Shown: one piece after another, positions 44,648 through 56,920 of the stretch
Layout: each line of letters starts with the position of its first letter
Numbering within the stretch: the stretch's first letter is position 1
Assembly: GCA_027924585.1 (NCBI GenBank)
Contig: BSBM01000140.1
Span: 5,534,001 to 5,598,000, forward strand
Source: Larix kaempferi
Lineage: Eukaryota; Streptophyta; Pinopsida; Pinales; Pinaceae
Length of the DNA: 64,000 nucleotides
Reading direction: 5' to 3'
Notes under the pieces: generated by a model
The model's database searches: none
Told to the model about the DNA's origin: nothing
What the model saw: only the letters and a program-made list of their open reading frames with translations
Made by a program: the position numbers and the translations under genes

Positions 44648-46777
44648 TGTCATGTGCCAAAAAATTTCATTGGGTCATAGTGGCCTAAGCCACTTGGCCA
44701 TACTCATGATAGTTTGTCAAATTGGTGCTAAGTGTCAAATAATTGCCAAGAATGATGTCCAAGTTAGTAATAATGTAAAATTAGATACAAATGGAAAAGG
44801 TGGGTCAAATTAAGAGAAATTTCCCAATTCAAAGTTGTAATATTCCCATCCAAATGAACTATCATGGAGGGAAATTACTAGTTCCCTAGATTGGGGGTGG
44901 AAGCATTAAAAGTTGGAGTAAAGGAGCTACAAGAACCAAAATGACCTTAGACTTACAAATTCACATTAAATGGGTCAATTAAATAATAATACAAAGAAAC
45001 TTAGGTGGCATTGGATCATGAGGGCACATAAGAGGTTGTGGGAGCCACATGTGGCAAGATCCCCCACTACACTTGGCATGATTATCTCACCAATTCGAGT
45101 TCACGATGAAGGGTAACATACTTGTGGAAGTGTAAGAGGTATTGTTCATGGCATGAGTCATGTAAGGTCGAATTGGAGTGGAAGAATAACTCCCGTTGAA
45201 GAGGAAGAGGCATCTTAGAATAATTGTGACACTTGGAGCTAGATTCCCTAACTCCTATGACAACAATGAAGAAGATTCTATGACACCTATGACAACGTTT
45301 AGACCTGATTGCTGACATATGACATATATGACATGTCAAGGCTAAAAATAGCCTCCAAAAGGGTGCACAAGGTAGTTATGGAATCCAAGAATCTTCCCCA
45401 TTTGAATTGAGGGAAGACGGAGACTAAGAATTGTTGGACAAGTGGCATACATTGGAATCTATTCCCAACATGAGTTGGCATGTGTCTCTTGGATGGAATT
45501 CGAGCTAAGGAGGCATTTGAAAGTTTATAAAAGACAAGAACAAAGAATTAAAGCAGTTTTTGATCATTTTTTATTTGTGTCTTTGCAATTTGGAGGGCTT
45601 CTTGCTTGTCCATGCTAGTGGAGTGTTTACATTACTTGCCTTAGTACCAATTTTGAGGGTGAAATATTCCCATCCTAATTGGAAATTGGAGAGGCCATTC
45701 AGAAATTTAATTTGGAGATACAATGGAGTTATATGTTGCAGGTTGAAGCTATAGGGAAGCTCATGATTCTTTCTTCTTCAACTTGTTCCCTCCCATCTCT
45801 ATCTCACATTTCTTTGCATATTTTCGCTCTTGGAGGAAGGGCACACATGGTGAGATGATGAAAAATTTGTGAGAGTACAAGATACACCATTTATTTGTAA
45901 TCTGATATATTTGATGCTCAAAATATTCTCAGGTCTAAATACCAATTGAAACTATGTAAAATTACCAAACAATGCATAAATGGTGCCATTTTCCCTATAT
46001 CTTGTTATGAGAGCTTGAAGTTTCTATATTTCAATTTGTATCAATTAATATCTATAATTTTATGATGTATGGAGAGTAGTTAATTTCCTAGATAATTTTC
46101 ATATACATTACATAAGCCTTTGGAACACAAATCTCGAATTTCATAGCAAGTGGTGTAGTTTCCTATCATTCCCCCTATGTGAAGACATGTCCACAAACCA
46201 TGATTTATGGGAGTTGCAACATCCTTTAGAAACTGATTAATGATGCATTTGGGTTCCCATTTAAGTCCTTTAACTAATACATGTCTCTTTTATAAAATTT
46301 GGGAGGTTATTACCGCATTTGGGAATCCATTAGTGACCTCTACCCTTGGGGGTTTGAACCTCGAATTTACTAGTAAATTTCCCTATTTTCACCTAAATTT
46401 AAATGAAGGTTGAAGAAGTATTTTGAGAGTTTCCAAGGATCCATAAGCTTAATTTTTATTTTTTAATACCTTCCAAACACTCTAAGTCCCAATTCTAAAT
46501 CCATAGCAGTATTTTGGAGCCATCTACCCTTGGGGGTTTCAACATCGATTTTCCTAGTAATTCTTCCTTTCATTCTCTAATTGTAAATGCAAGTTGTTGA
46601 AGTATTTGGAAAGTGTCCAAGAATATAATAGATGATTTAATGTTTCCAAATACATCTCAATCCACTCCATACACCATTCGAAATTATTTTGGATCATTTG
46701 GGATAGTTTGGGGCTTTACTAGTCCAAGTTTCGAAAATTGACTAAATTGGGAAAATTTCCAAATTGGGGGCATTACA
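44648..46777 (+). repeat. 5' LTR of the LARD-like element
   Basis: 2130 bp, TGTCATGTGCC...CATTACA, colinear with 48730-50852. A short sequence 'tacccttgggggttt' with downstream 'cctagtaa' or 'actagtaa' occurs twice within it (about 46340 and 46527), so each LTR contains a loose internal duplication. Confidence 0.93.
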
Positions 46778-46843
46778 GTGGTATCAAAGCATGTTCCTTG
46801 CACCTGTGAATTAATATCAGATATTTAAGAATAATTTTCATCC

Positions 46844-48323
46844 ATGTATTACTATTATGATGAATCCTATGAGTACAATGCTTATAAGCAATATGAAGAA
46901 GAATGTGAATGGTATGAGGAAGAGGTGCCATCATGCAACACTTCTTACAATTTCACAAGGAATGAGGGTTATTCCTATGAATTTTAGTCTGATGAGGATG
47001 AGCATGTCACATTACCAAAGGATAATTCTATGAATGAATTACAAATATTGAGAGAAACATGTAAAACCTTGCCCCACTAATACCAGGCATTTCTTGATTT
47101 ATATAGGGGAGATACACAAAAGGCCATTCCTTTTGAAGACTATGTTGATTCGGTGTTTGAAAATAGGCCCAAAAATGAAGATGTGGAGTTAGTGAAGAAA
47201 GGTCTATGCCCTTCTTGCAAAATACCTTGGAGAGAAAATCATATCTGTGTGAGTGAAAAGAGCAATGAAATATATGAAGCTTCAGGGAATGCATGTGTTT
47301 CCTACTTGAAGATCTAGTTTTTGGGTTTTCTTCAAAAAGATGTTCCAAATATATTGATCCTAAGGAAACCAAGGGGAAAAATGCATCATCTTGCTTGGAG
47401 GAGCGAAAGGAGGAAACCCATGAGCCACAGAGTTCTGAAATAGGTGAAGTAGAAGAAGCAGTACATGAAGAGGATTGAAAGTCACTCCCAAGTGACTCTA
47501 TAAACTATGAAGAGACATCACATGTGCATTATCCTACCCTTATGGAGCCTAAAATGATGACACTTTTGCATATTCTAATAATTTTGGTGAGTTGGCTCAT
47601 TCTCCTACATCTTACACTTCCATATTTTGTAGCATTCATCCTAATGAAGTATGGGTGAAAAGTTTATTTTTTATGGTGCCACATGAGGAGTATGAAACTC
47701 CTATCTCTCCTTTAGATGATGACATGATTAGAGCACCTTATTATTTACCTTTGCATCAGCATCCTTTTTTAGCTTATGATGATACATATCTTCATGGATG
47801 CACCTATGATGTTCACTTGAGTCACTTGAAGACTCATGATTTTCCTTGCTCCTTGCTTAGTTCAATCGATGTTGGAGGAACTTCATCCAATACTTGGGTG
47901 AAGAGATATATGATTGGAGCACATTTTAGGTAGAAACATCCTTTGTTATTTCTTGATGATACACATATTCATGGATGCACAAATGGTACTTTTGTGATCC
48001 CCTTGAAGGATCATTGTTTTCTTTGCTCCCTACTTGGTTCATATTTTAGTGGAGATTCTTCATTCACTTATTGGATGAAAGAATGCATGCGTAATTATTT
48101 TGATGCATCTTACATCCTTTTGGAGAAGCATTATAGGACATGGGATCCTCACCTATGTCATTGGAGCATATTTCATTGGTCACTTGATACTTCTATGCAC
48201 TTGGAAAATGGTGGTCTACTTACTTGGAAATACAAGCACTTTCACAATTCTTTGATGAGGCGCCTCCTTGATGTACATATTATGTTGTTATGTACTTTGA
48301 TGATCTATATTTTATACCTATGA
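46844..48323 (+). pseudogene. Unknown ORF of the LARD-like element, frameshifted
   Basis: It begins MYYYYDESYEYNAYKQYEEE, a Tyr/Glu-rich start, 66 bp after the LTR. The first frame (to about 47315) has stops at about 46988 and 47078 and contains a CPSC...HIC cluster (C-x2-C-x7-H-x-C) that might bind zinc. It then shifts to 47293-47478 and again to 47592-48323 (one TAG at 47931). The last part holds two related ~60-residue modules, each with HPxL, DDTxxHGCT, LKxHxFxCSLL and WxK. I know no family with this layout. It could be a very diverged gag or a captured gene. Confidence 0.6.
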
Positions 48324-48729
48324 TGTTCGGAAGAATGCATAAAATGAAATGGGATCCAGGAATTCTCTTTCCTGATGGTATGGGTTGGAGAGCACTCGTA
48401 ATTGTTGGAGTGCAATAAAAGAAATGTGACCCTGGGATAATTTTTAGTCTCATTGGTTTCAATTTTTCTGGGAAACAAGTAGTATGGGAGATTTAGCCCC
48501 CACTTAATAAGGTTATTTTAATCAGAGTATTGCAGTAGAAAGGATGGTGGTTTCTCTCTAAAATTTTCATGGCATCTTGAAGACTCAAAGTTTGGAAACT
48601 CAGTGGCAACTTCAAAGAATTATACAGTGGTAAGAAAGTTTTGGAAGCAAAGTTTTGGAAAGAAAGCAGGTTATTCAACATCCATGTTTTAAATTGATTG
48701 AGGATAAGCAATATTGGGAGGGGAGGATT

Positions 48730-50852
48730 TCTCATGTCCGAAAATTTTGCATTAGGTCACAATGGCCTAAGCCACTTGGCCATAGTCATGATAGTTTGTC
48801 AAATTGGTGCTAAGTGTCAAATAATTGCCAATAATGATGTACATGTTAGTAATAATGTAAAATTAGATACAAATGGACAAGGTGGGTCACATTAAGAGAA
48901 AATTCCCAATTCAAAGTTGTAATATTCCCATCCAAACGAACTATCATGGAGGAAAATTACTAGTTCCCTAGATTGCGGGTGGAAGCATTAAAAGTTGGAG
49001 TAAAGGAGCTAGAAGACCCAAAATTACCTTAGACTTACAAATTCACATTAAATGGGTCAATTAAATAATAATAAAAAGAAAATAAGGCAGAATTGGATCA
49101 TGAAGGCACATAAGAGGTTGTGGGGCCCACATGTGGCAAGATCCCCCACTACACTTGGCATGATTCTCTCACCAATTCGAGTTCAAGATGAAGGGTAACA
49201 TACTTTGGGGGAGTTTAAGAAGTATTATTCATGGCTTTAGTCATGTAAGGTCGAATTGGAGTGGAAGAATAACTCCCATGGAAGAGGAAGAGGCCTCTTA
49301 GAAGAATTGTGACACTTGGAGCTAGATTCCCTAACTCCTATGACAACAATGATGAAGATTCTATGACACCTATGAAAAAGTTCAGACCTGATTGCTAACA
49401 TATGACATATATGACATGTAAGGGCTAAAAATCGTCTCCAAAAAGACGCACAAGGGAGTTATGGAAGCCAAGAAGCTTCCCCATTCGAATTGAGGGAAGA
49501 TGGAGACTAAGAATTGTTGGACAAGTGGCACATATTGAAATCTCTTCCCAACTTGAGTTGTAATGAGTATCTTGGATGGAATTCGAGCTAAGGAGGCCTT
49601 TGGAAGTTTATAAAGGAAAAGAAAAAAGAATGAAAGAAATTTTTGATCATTTTTTATTTGCATCTTTGCAATTTGGAGAGCTTCTAGCTTGTCGATGCTA
49701 GTGGAGTGTTTATTCTACTTGCCTTAGTACCAATTTCGAGGGTGAAAGATTCCCGTCCTAATTGGAAATTGGAGATCCCATTCAGACCTTTAAATTGGAG
49801 CTACAATGGATTTATTTGTTGCAGGTTGAAGCTACAGGGAAGCTCGTGATTATTTCTTCTTCAACTTGTTCCCATCTCTATCTCACATTTCTTTGCATAT
49901 TTTGGGTCTTGGAGGAAGGGCGCACATGGTGAGATGCTGACCTCTTTCTGAGAGTCCAAGATACACCAATTATTTGTAATATGATATATTTGATCTGTAT
50001 TTCATTCTCAGAAAATCCCCATGTCAAAATACCAAGTGAAACTATGTAAAAATACCAAACAATGCATAAATGGTGCCATTTTCCATATATCTTGTTATGA
50101 GAGCTTGAAGTTGCTATATTTTGATTTGTATAAGTTCATCTCTGTGATTTTTATGATGTATGGAGATTCATTAATGTCCTGAAGAAGTTTCATATATATT
50201 ACAGAATCCTTTGGAACACAAATCTCGAATTTCATAGAAAGTGGTGAAGTTTCCTATCATTTCCCCCACAAACCTCTGATTTATGGGAGTTGCAACATCA
50301 TTTAGAAACTTATTAATGATGCATTTTGGTGCCCATTGAAGTCCCTTAACTGATACATTTCTATGTTATGAAATTTGGGAGGACTTACTGCATTTCGGAA
50401 GCCATTAGTGACCTCTACCCTTGGGGGTTTGAACCTCGAATTTACGAGTAAATTTCCCTATTTTATCCTGAAGTTAAATTAAGGTTGCAGAAGTATTTTG
50501 ATCTTTTAAAAGGATCCATCAGCTTTATTTTTATTTCATAATACCTTTCAAACACTCTTAGTCCCAATTAAAAATCCTTAGGAGTCTTTTGGAGCCATCT
50601 ACCCTTGGGGGTTTCAAGATCGATTTTCCTAGTAATTCTGCCTTTCATTCTCTAATTGTAAATGTAAGTTGATGAAGTACTTGGAAAGTGCACAAGAATA
50701 TAATAGCTTCTTTAATGTGTCCAAATACATCTCAATCCACTCCATACACCATTTGAAAATATTTGGGATCATTTGGGACACTTTGGGGCTTTACTAGTCC
50801 AAGTTTCGAAAATTGACTAAATTGGGAAAATTTCCAAATTGGGGTCATTACA
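48730..50852 (+). repeat. 3' LTR of the LARD-like element
   Basis: 2123 bp. The first base pair reads TC instead of TG (one substitution against the 5' LTR), and it ends CATTACA followed by the target duplication GATAT. Confidence 0.92.
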
Positions 50853-51310
50853 GATATGCTCTAATGCTCCCTTCCATCATGTGTAGTGTCACTTTTGTAA
50901 ATCCTTCAATCATATCCCAAGTTGTTCCTTAGGGGGGATTTTAGGATATTAAAACACTTAGGACTGAGTTAAGATCAACCGGGTTTAATGTATATTTAGG
51001 TAAAGTGTGTTCTTTAGTATGCATTTGTATATACGTACTCCAATGATCACGATATGTTCTAGAAATAAAGTGATCTGACGATTCATTCTCACCTAAATCT
51101 TGACGGCCATTGACTCATGTATTTACACTCAATTGGTCCATGATCTCTAAAGAGCATGGCGAGTTATTTTCTTAATGATCAATTGTGAGAAACTTATTGT
51201 AACATTTCTTTTGTTTTGCATAATAATATTGCCTCAAGTAGCTATTTGGTTGGGGCTCTCGATTGTTTCTCTCTTAAAGGGTTTTAACAACGTAAAAACC
51301 CAATATATTG
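50853..51310 (+). mobile_element. Copia family A copy 2, right part with 3' LTR
   Basis: Continues the element cut at 44647: 'gctctaatgctccctt', 'gtgtcacttttgtaaatcc', then the polypurine tract 'cttaggggggA' (50928-50938) and an LTR starting TTTTAGGATAT (copy 1: TGTTAGGATAT) at 50939. LTR homology ('cacgatatgttc', 'ttggtccatgatctct', 'aagagcatgg') runs to about 51310 and then stops, so the LTR end is lost. Confidence 0.88.
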
Positions 51311-53200
51311 ATAAATGATATGTTTATGGCACTCAAAATATCCAATCTTTTCAAAACATCTTGTATTAGTTAAAAATGACTACCAAGAAAGAATATAGCT
51401 TTTTTTTTAAAATATCTTATATTACTTGAAAATGACTACCAACAAATAATATAGCTTTTTTTGTTAAAATGATATTGACATTTATAAATTGTCTCCAATT
51501 CATGTATTTCCACTAAATTTACAATGAAACATTTTATTGTGGATTCTATGACTTATACATGCATTATGTTTTATATTAAAATCATTTATAACAATATGGA
51601 TCCTCGTGACATATTAAATCATGATTTATTTATTTTTACAATGTATTGATCCTCGTGACATATTAAATAATGATTTATTTATTTTTACAATATGTGGAAT
51701 GAAATTAATTTATTTTCATATTTATTAACTTAAATTTCCAAACTAAAGTTGATCTTCATTTAATGGTCATTCATATATATATATAACATTATTTTAAAAT
51801 CAAATTAGATAATGTGTACTATAGTAACGTTATTTTAAAAACAAGGAAACGCTGCAAAGCAACTAAGTCCCTTCCTATGGTGAATGTATTGTTATGCATT
51901 GTTCTGGTAGCAGATTCATAGTTACTTCAAGCACATGTCCTTCACCGATGTCAATGCACATCTCTCCTCTTAGTTATCTAGTTAACGTCTTCCATCAATT
52001 AAAAAACTAGGTGCTTATCTAGTTAGCACCTTCCATGAAATCAAAAAGTGATTTTCTATTTGAAATTTCTAACATCTAAACATTTAAGTGCAACTTTGCT
52101 TGAATTTATTGCCTTCTCCTACACATTCATAACTAGAACCTTTTTCGTAAACCTTTAATACATAGCTGAAATATTCGAATCACACTGAAAATTAAAATCA
52201 TTGGTCCAAATGACTTATCAAACTAAAGTTGCAGGGTCATAGCACCAAGGAACAATGTAGATAACTCGTAATTCTCCAAAAAAATGAGGATTAAGGCACT
52301 CTACGATGGTGGACATGAAGAAATGGAAGTCCAATATTAAGTTAATTTTGGGTTTTCTCTTATTTGCATATCTCTTCATATTGAGATGGATAAGTTTGAT
52401 TAGTCCCATAATCGAGCTATGCAAGCATTATTGAAATTTTTTATTTTCTTTATGAATGTTTGGTTAGTAATTGTAGGATCCACTAGATGTTTGAATGTAA
52501 TTTGTTTTTAGTGAAAAAAAAGATGTTTTCCTGTTGCAGATGGTTGTAATGGAGAAACTCTTTACAGAACTGTAACTTTGGAAGCTCATACTCTTCTACC
52601 AAAGCATCCATTGAAATTCAAGAAAGACATCTTTGAGTCCAGATCGAAACTGCAGCCCAGCAACGTAGGATGTTCTTCTTTCATTGATGATAAAAACCAA
52701 CCCATTTATTACATAAGATGAATTTGAAAGCAAGTTAAGTATGATGATGACACTAATTTGAGCATATTAGTTCACCTTTGCTTTAATAGGTGTGGGTCTA
52801 GAAAAATATAATAAAAATTTGAAGGAATACCACAGAAGTTCTATGTTGCAATCAGTCACAATTTTAGACAAACATATGTTATTTGAGCAGGGATGTATGA
52901 ACCCACTCTCAATCTTCCTCTATTTTCCTTTACACCTGAGATAACAACTCTACTAGAGAGGAGAAAATCATACCATATACACATAAATGGGAGAGCAATA
53001 TTATGAGCATGATTGATAATGAAAATGAGCAACGAAACTCATGTCAAGTGCAGCACTTGTGTCTATCCTCAAAGAATTATGTTCAATATAATTCCATTTA
53101 TTTCACTAAATATATGAATAAATTAAGTGCTAGCTAAAATTATGAAGAAAGGAGAGGAGAAACGAGTAAGAAACCTGGTCCTAGGAACTCTTATAAGTCT
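51311..53200. other. AT-rich spacer with two tandem duplications
   Basis: No gene recognised. A ~62-bp unit with 'aaaatgactaccaa' and 'atatagctttttt' is doubled at about 51355-51475. A 47-49-bp unit with 'gatcctcgtgacatatta' is doubled at 51591-51686. '(at)n' at 51774-51785. Confidence 0.6.
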
Positions 53201-54410
53201 TGAGATGGAACTCCACCGACAACCCCAAAAATCCATTTAAACAGTCCAAAGTCACATGTGAAACATTCCTTACATTTGATGGCCACCTTATGTCTATGTT
53301 CGAAGGCTCTTTTCAGTTTGCATGGCATGCAGCTAAAAGGTGCCTGAAAGTTGTTATCATAACCGCTAGAAAAAATAATTGTTCATTATTACTGTTATTT
53401 ATGTCATTATTGTGATCATCTTCCCAGATACTCATGGCATCGCCTTTGTTCTTTTGATACAAATGTTTCCATACTTGGAAGCTCTTCTAGGTTAGGGCAC
53501 CCATAAACATTCACATAATTAAGCTTTGCTGCCTTTCCAACCCTGTATGATTTGCATCTTCACACATCCCTCTTCCCACAACGCCTCCAAAGATACCTAT
53601 GTATCTATACTTGGAAACTCTTCTAACTTAGAGTACCAATAAATAGTTTTGTTTTTAAGCTTCATCTATTGTTCCAACCCCCGTATGCTCTGTATCTTTA
53701 CACATCTCTCTTCCCACTCCTCCAAACATACCCATGTCTCCATACTTGGTAGCTCTTCTAACTTAGACCACCCAAAGAAATTTAGGTATCTAAGCTTTGT
53801 CTCCTACGCCAACCCCATATGCTCTGCAGCTTCACACAATTTTGTGTCCACAACCCCTCCAAAGATACCAATATTTCCATACTTGGAAACTATTCAAACT
53901 CAGAGCACCTAGAAACATTTAGGTGGAAAATATTTGTTGCTTGTGACAATCCCGGAACGCTCTACAGCTTCACACACCCCTTCTCCGACAACCCTTCCAA
54001 ACATGCCAATGTTTCCATACTTGGATACTCTTATTACTCGAAGAATCCAGACACATCTAGAAATCTAAGCTATGTATCCTAATCCAACCCCCCCGTGCTC
54101 TTCAACATCACACATCCCTCTTCCTGCAACTCCTCCAAATATACCAACGAATGTAGAGCTGCCTGCAAAATCCAAATGTTTACTTGTTTCAACCATAAGA
54201 AAGATCACGATTCTCATCTATATAAACTTTCAACAAAACAAATTTCTATTCACCCGTGGTTCGCCTTCCATGTGCCATCATGTTTTTAATTCACTATGGA
54301 TACTCGTAGAACCCTTAAATTCTTCATTGGAATCCAAGGAGGCAAGGAAGCATGGGACAATTTTCGAGTGGAGCCATAAGAGATTGGGTAACTCCATCCC
54401 CCTCTAAATG
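53200..54410 (-). pseudogene. NBS-LRR-type leucine-rich-repeat pseudogene
   Basis: Minus strand. The 5' end reads MELPNLLWLHSK and, after a shift, IPMKNLRVLRVS, the opening of the LRR region of plant TIR-NBS-LRR genes. Then come five diverged repeats, each with a variant of LEELPSMET and of GCVKLQSIQGL. The conserved string 'cttgga(a/t)(g/a)ctctt' lies at 53474, 53610, 53745, 53882 and 54020, spacing 135-138 bp, so the ancestral unit is probably 46 codons (two LRRs). Indels and stops break every unit. No TIR or NB-ARC domain is present nearby. Such receptors detect pathogens inside the cell; this copy is dead. Confidence 0.78.
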
Positions 54411-55633
54411 TGTTTAGAGAGAAAAACTTCACTATCAAGCACTTGCAACGTCCTCAAAAACATTATGTATCAAGAATTTTCCATAGATTTTTGTTAGTAT
54501 TAATAACACATTGTCGGTATCAATAATGCTAAGATGATGACCTTGGAGCATCTGAATTTCCCACTATCTATTTCTTGTCCATTGTTGAAAAGTCATCATT
54601 ATTGATTGTTCATTTAGAAATTGATCCAGACTTCTATTGAATCATCTATCAAAGATTAAATGAGAAAACACATACATATTGTTGTGACAAATCACCAAGG
54701 ACATTCTTTGTCTGTGAGCTCCAAAGATGACGTAGTTGCTGCCAAGACGAATCTTTTCCAAATATTTTGTGTTCATGCATATGGAGTGAGTGAATGACCA
54801 TGAGAAGTACATACTGGTATAAAGTTTTTAAATTAATAATAATAATAATAATAAGTAATATTTTTGTCCTATGTACTCTATGTGTTGATGACATGTCAAT
54901 TTCTTGAATTTATTTTTTTTAATATTTTTTAAATCATTTTTATATCCAAAAATTAAAAACCTCCTCCAGGGATTTATGTCAAATCCAAAGTGTACTCCAC
55001 CAATAGAAAATTTTGATTTTCTTTTTTTTCAGAAATTCAATTTAATATCTACTTTCTTGCAAACATTAAAAATTTTTAAAATAAAAGCATAAAAAATTTA
55101 AGATTAATACAAAGTCAAAAGACTTTGACTTTCAAATAAAAAGTATATCCTTGCTTTAGCAGGGACTAATAAATAATTTTAAAAGATTTAATATAAACTT
55201 TATTTGAATTTTGATGAAATAAGAAAATTGTTGTATATTATAATTTTAATTTATTGTTATAAATTTTTAGTTAAATGTAAGATTAATTGTTTTAGAATTT
55301 ATAGTTTTAAATTATTAAGAGGAATTCTAACCATAAAATTTTGTATTTAAATATTTTGACTCATTTTAAAATGATTCATATTGGAATAAGTTAAAGGTTA
55401 CACATTTTGTATTTTTGGGGGCATTTTTTGTCAGAATCATTGTCGAAATTGCATTTTTTATTGGAGAAATATATTCAACCCTAGATTATGCAATTTTAAT
55501 TTCATATATATATATATATATTTATGAAATTTTAACAAATCTTGTCCTCCTCAATTTATGCTTGCAATTTTTTATATTTATGATTTTTAAAAGATATTAA
55601 AAATACTTTGGACATTAACATAGAATAGGAGAT
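54411..55633. other. AT-rich spacer with microsatellites
   Basis: No gene. (AAT)n at 54835-54855 and (TA)n at 55504-55520. Long A/T runs. Confidence 0.6.
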
Positions 55634-56920
55634 TGAGAAACTCAAATAACAAAGAGATTAAAGAATAGAGAATAGGGGCTCATACACACAAGGAATGGAA
55701 AATACCAATTCAATTAACTCATGAAAATTGATTACAATAAATAGTAGGTGAAATCCCTAACAAACCAAGATCTAAATCCTGAAAGATTGGATCTCAAACA
55801 ACTCAAATTCTAATCTAGAAAGATACACAAACAACCCATTCTCAACTACAATGCCAATTTCGACATTAGTCTAACATTCCCCCTTAATGGAGAAATGGAT
55901 TTTCTACAATAGATAACTTCTTTATAGGGATTGCAAAATGAACCTTTCCAACATGCTTAGTAAATATCTTAGCAACATTGTCACTTGTATTACAATAAAT
56001 CAATTCAATTTCCTTAGACTCAATCTTTTCTCTCACAAAATGGTGTTGTAGCTTACTATGATTTGATCTTGCATGATAAACTGGGTTATGTGCCAATTTT
56101 ACTGCACTCTGGTTATCACAATGAACTTTTGTTGGTTCTTCTTGCTTTTCACCAACATCATCAAGAATTCTCCTCAACCAAACAACTTCACAAGTAGCAC
56201 TGGACATGGATTTATATTCAACTTCTATGGATGATAAATAAACAATTGGTTGTTTCTTACGGCTCCATGACACAACCCTGGATCCTATGTTGAAAGCATA
56301 ACCTGAGGTAGATCTTCTGTCATCAGGATTTCCTGCCCAATCGGAATCAGAAAAACCTGCCAATTGAACAACAAATTCATCAGTACACATAAGACCAAAA
56401 TTCATTGTTCCTTTCAAATATTTGAGGACTTTCTTCACAGCTTTCCAATGAATTTCACAAGGCTTAGCCATAAACTGACTAAGGATGTTGACTACATATG
56501 CTATATCTAGCCTCGTAGTAGTGAGATAGTTCATACTTCCCAAAAAATGACGATACAAGGTACCATATGCTTCGTTAGTTCCATCAACACTATATAACTT
56601 CAAATTCTGATCTAAAGGAATTAATGTTTCCTTGCATTCACTCTTATTGAAATTTTTCAGAATTTCCCTTATATATTTGCTTTGAGTGATCATTGGCTTA
56701 CCAAACTCCTTCCAGAATTCAAGTCCCAAACAGTAATGTAACTCACCAAGGTCTTTCATTTCAAACTCCCATGACAATTGATTTTTAATTTCTTCAGTCA
56801 ACTTACATGCACTGCCTGTGATAATGAGATCATCAACATACAAGGATTTCAAGCAATCATTTCCCTCTTTATCATAGGTAAATGTTAAAATGCCAATTTC
56901 AACATTACTCCAACAGAGAA
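55629..56920 (-). mobile_element. Internally deleted copia element, 1.28 kb
   Basis: Minus strand. The 3' LTR is 55634-55876 (243 bp; ends TG/CA) and the polypurine tract TTAAGGGGGAA abuts it at 55877-55887. The 3' half of pol follows. On the right only ~30 bp of a second LTR end remains (up to 56915, TGTTGGAGTAATG..., against TGTTAGACTAATG in the 3' LTR), fused directly to reverse transcriptase. The flanks GAGAT (55629-55633) and GAGAA (56916-56920) are a probable target duplication with one mismatch. The 5' LTR body, primer site, gag, protease, integrase and half of reverse transcriptase are deleted. Confidence 0.78.
55884..56880 (-). pseudogene. Copia reverse transcriptase end and RNase H
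   Basis: Open for 322 codons (56852-55884). It starts at the catalytic box LYVDDLIITGS and includes KDLGELHYCLGLEF. In RNase H, the region GFSDSDWAGN keeps Asp, IEVEYKSM keeps Glu (usual form SEAEY) and HCDNQSAVKL keeps Asp. The end reads VENPFLH. This is the best preserved pol segment in the window, yet it lacks any upstream gene and cannot act alone. Confidence 0.9.

Larger units (their letters stand above)
44643..50857 (+). mobile_element. Non-autonomous LTR element with 2.1-kb LTRs (LARD-like)
   Basis: 44648-50852, target duplication GATAT at 44643-44647 and 50853-50857. LTRs of 2130 and 2123 bp enclose only 1952 bp. The primer site TGGTATCAAAGC follows the 5' LTR at 46779, and the purine tract 'tgggaggggagga' (about 48716-48728) precedes the 3' LTR. 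The interior contains no gag, protease, integrase or reverse transcriptase that I recognise, only a broken gene of unknown family. Excising it rejoins copia family A copy 2 exactly, as comparison with copy 1 shows. The iMet-type primer leaves the autonomous partner (copia or gypsy) open. Confidence 0.93.

Noticed and set aside
53649-54407. Plus-strand frames of 87-111 codons
   Set aside because: They are the antisense of the minus-strand LRR pseudogene, whose motifs are recognisable.
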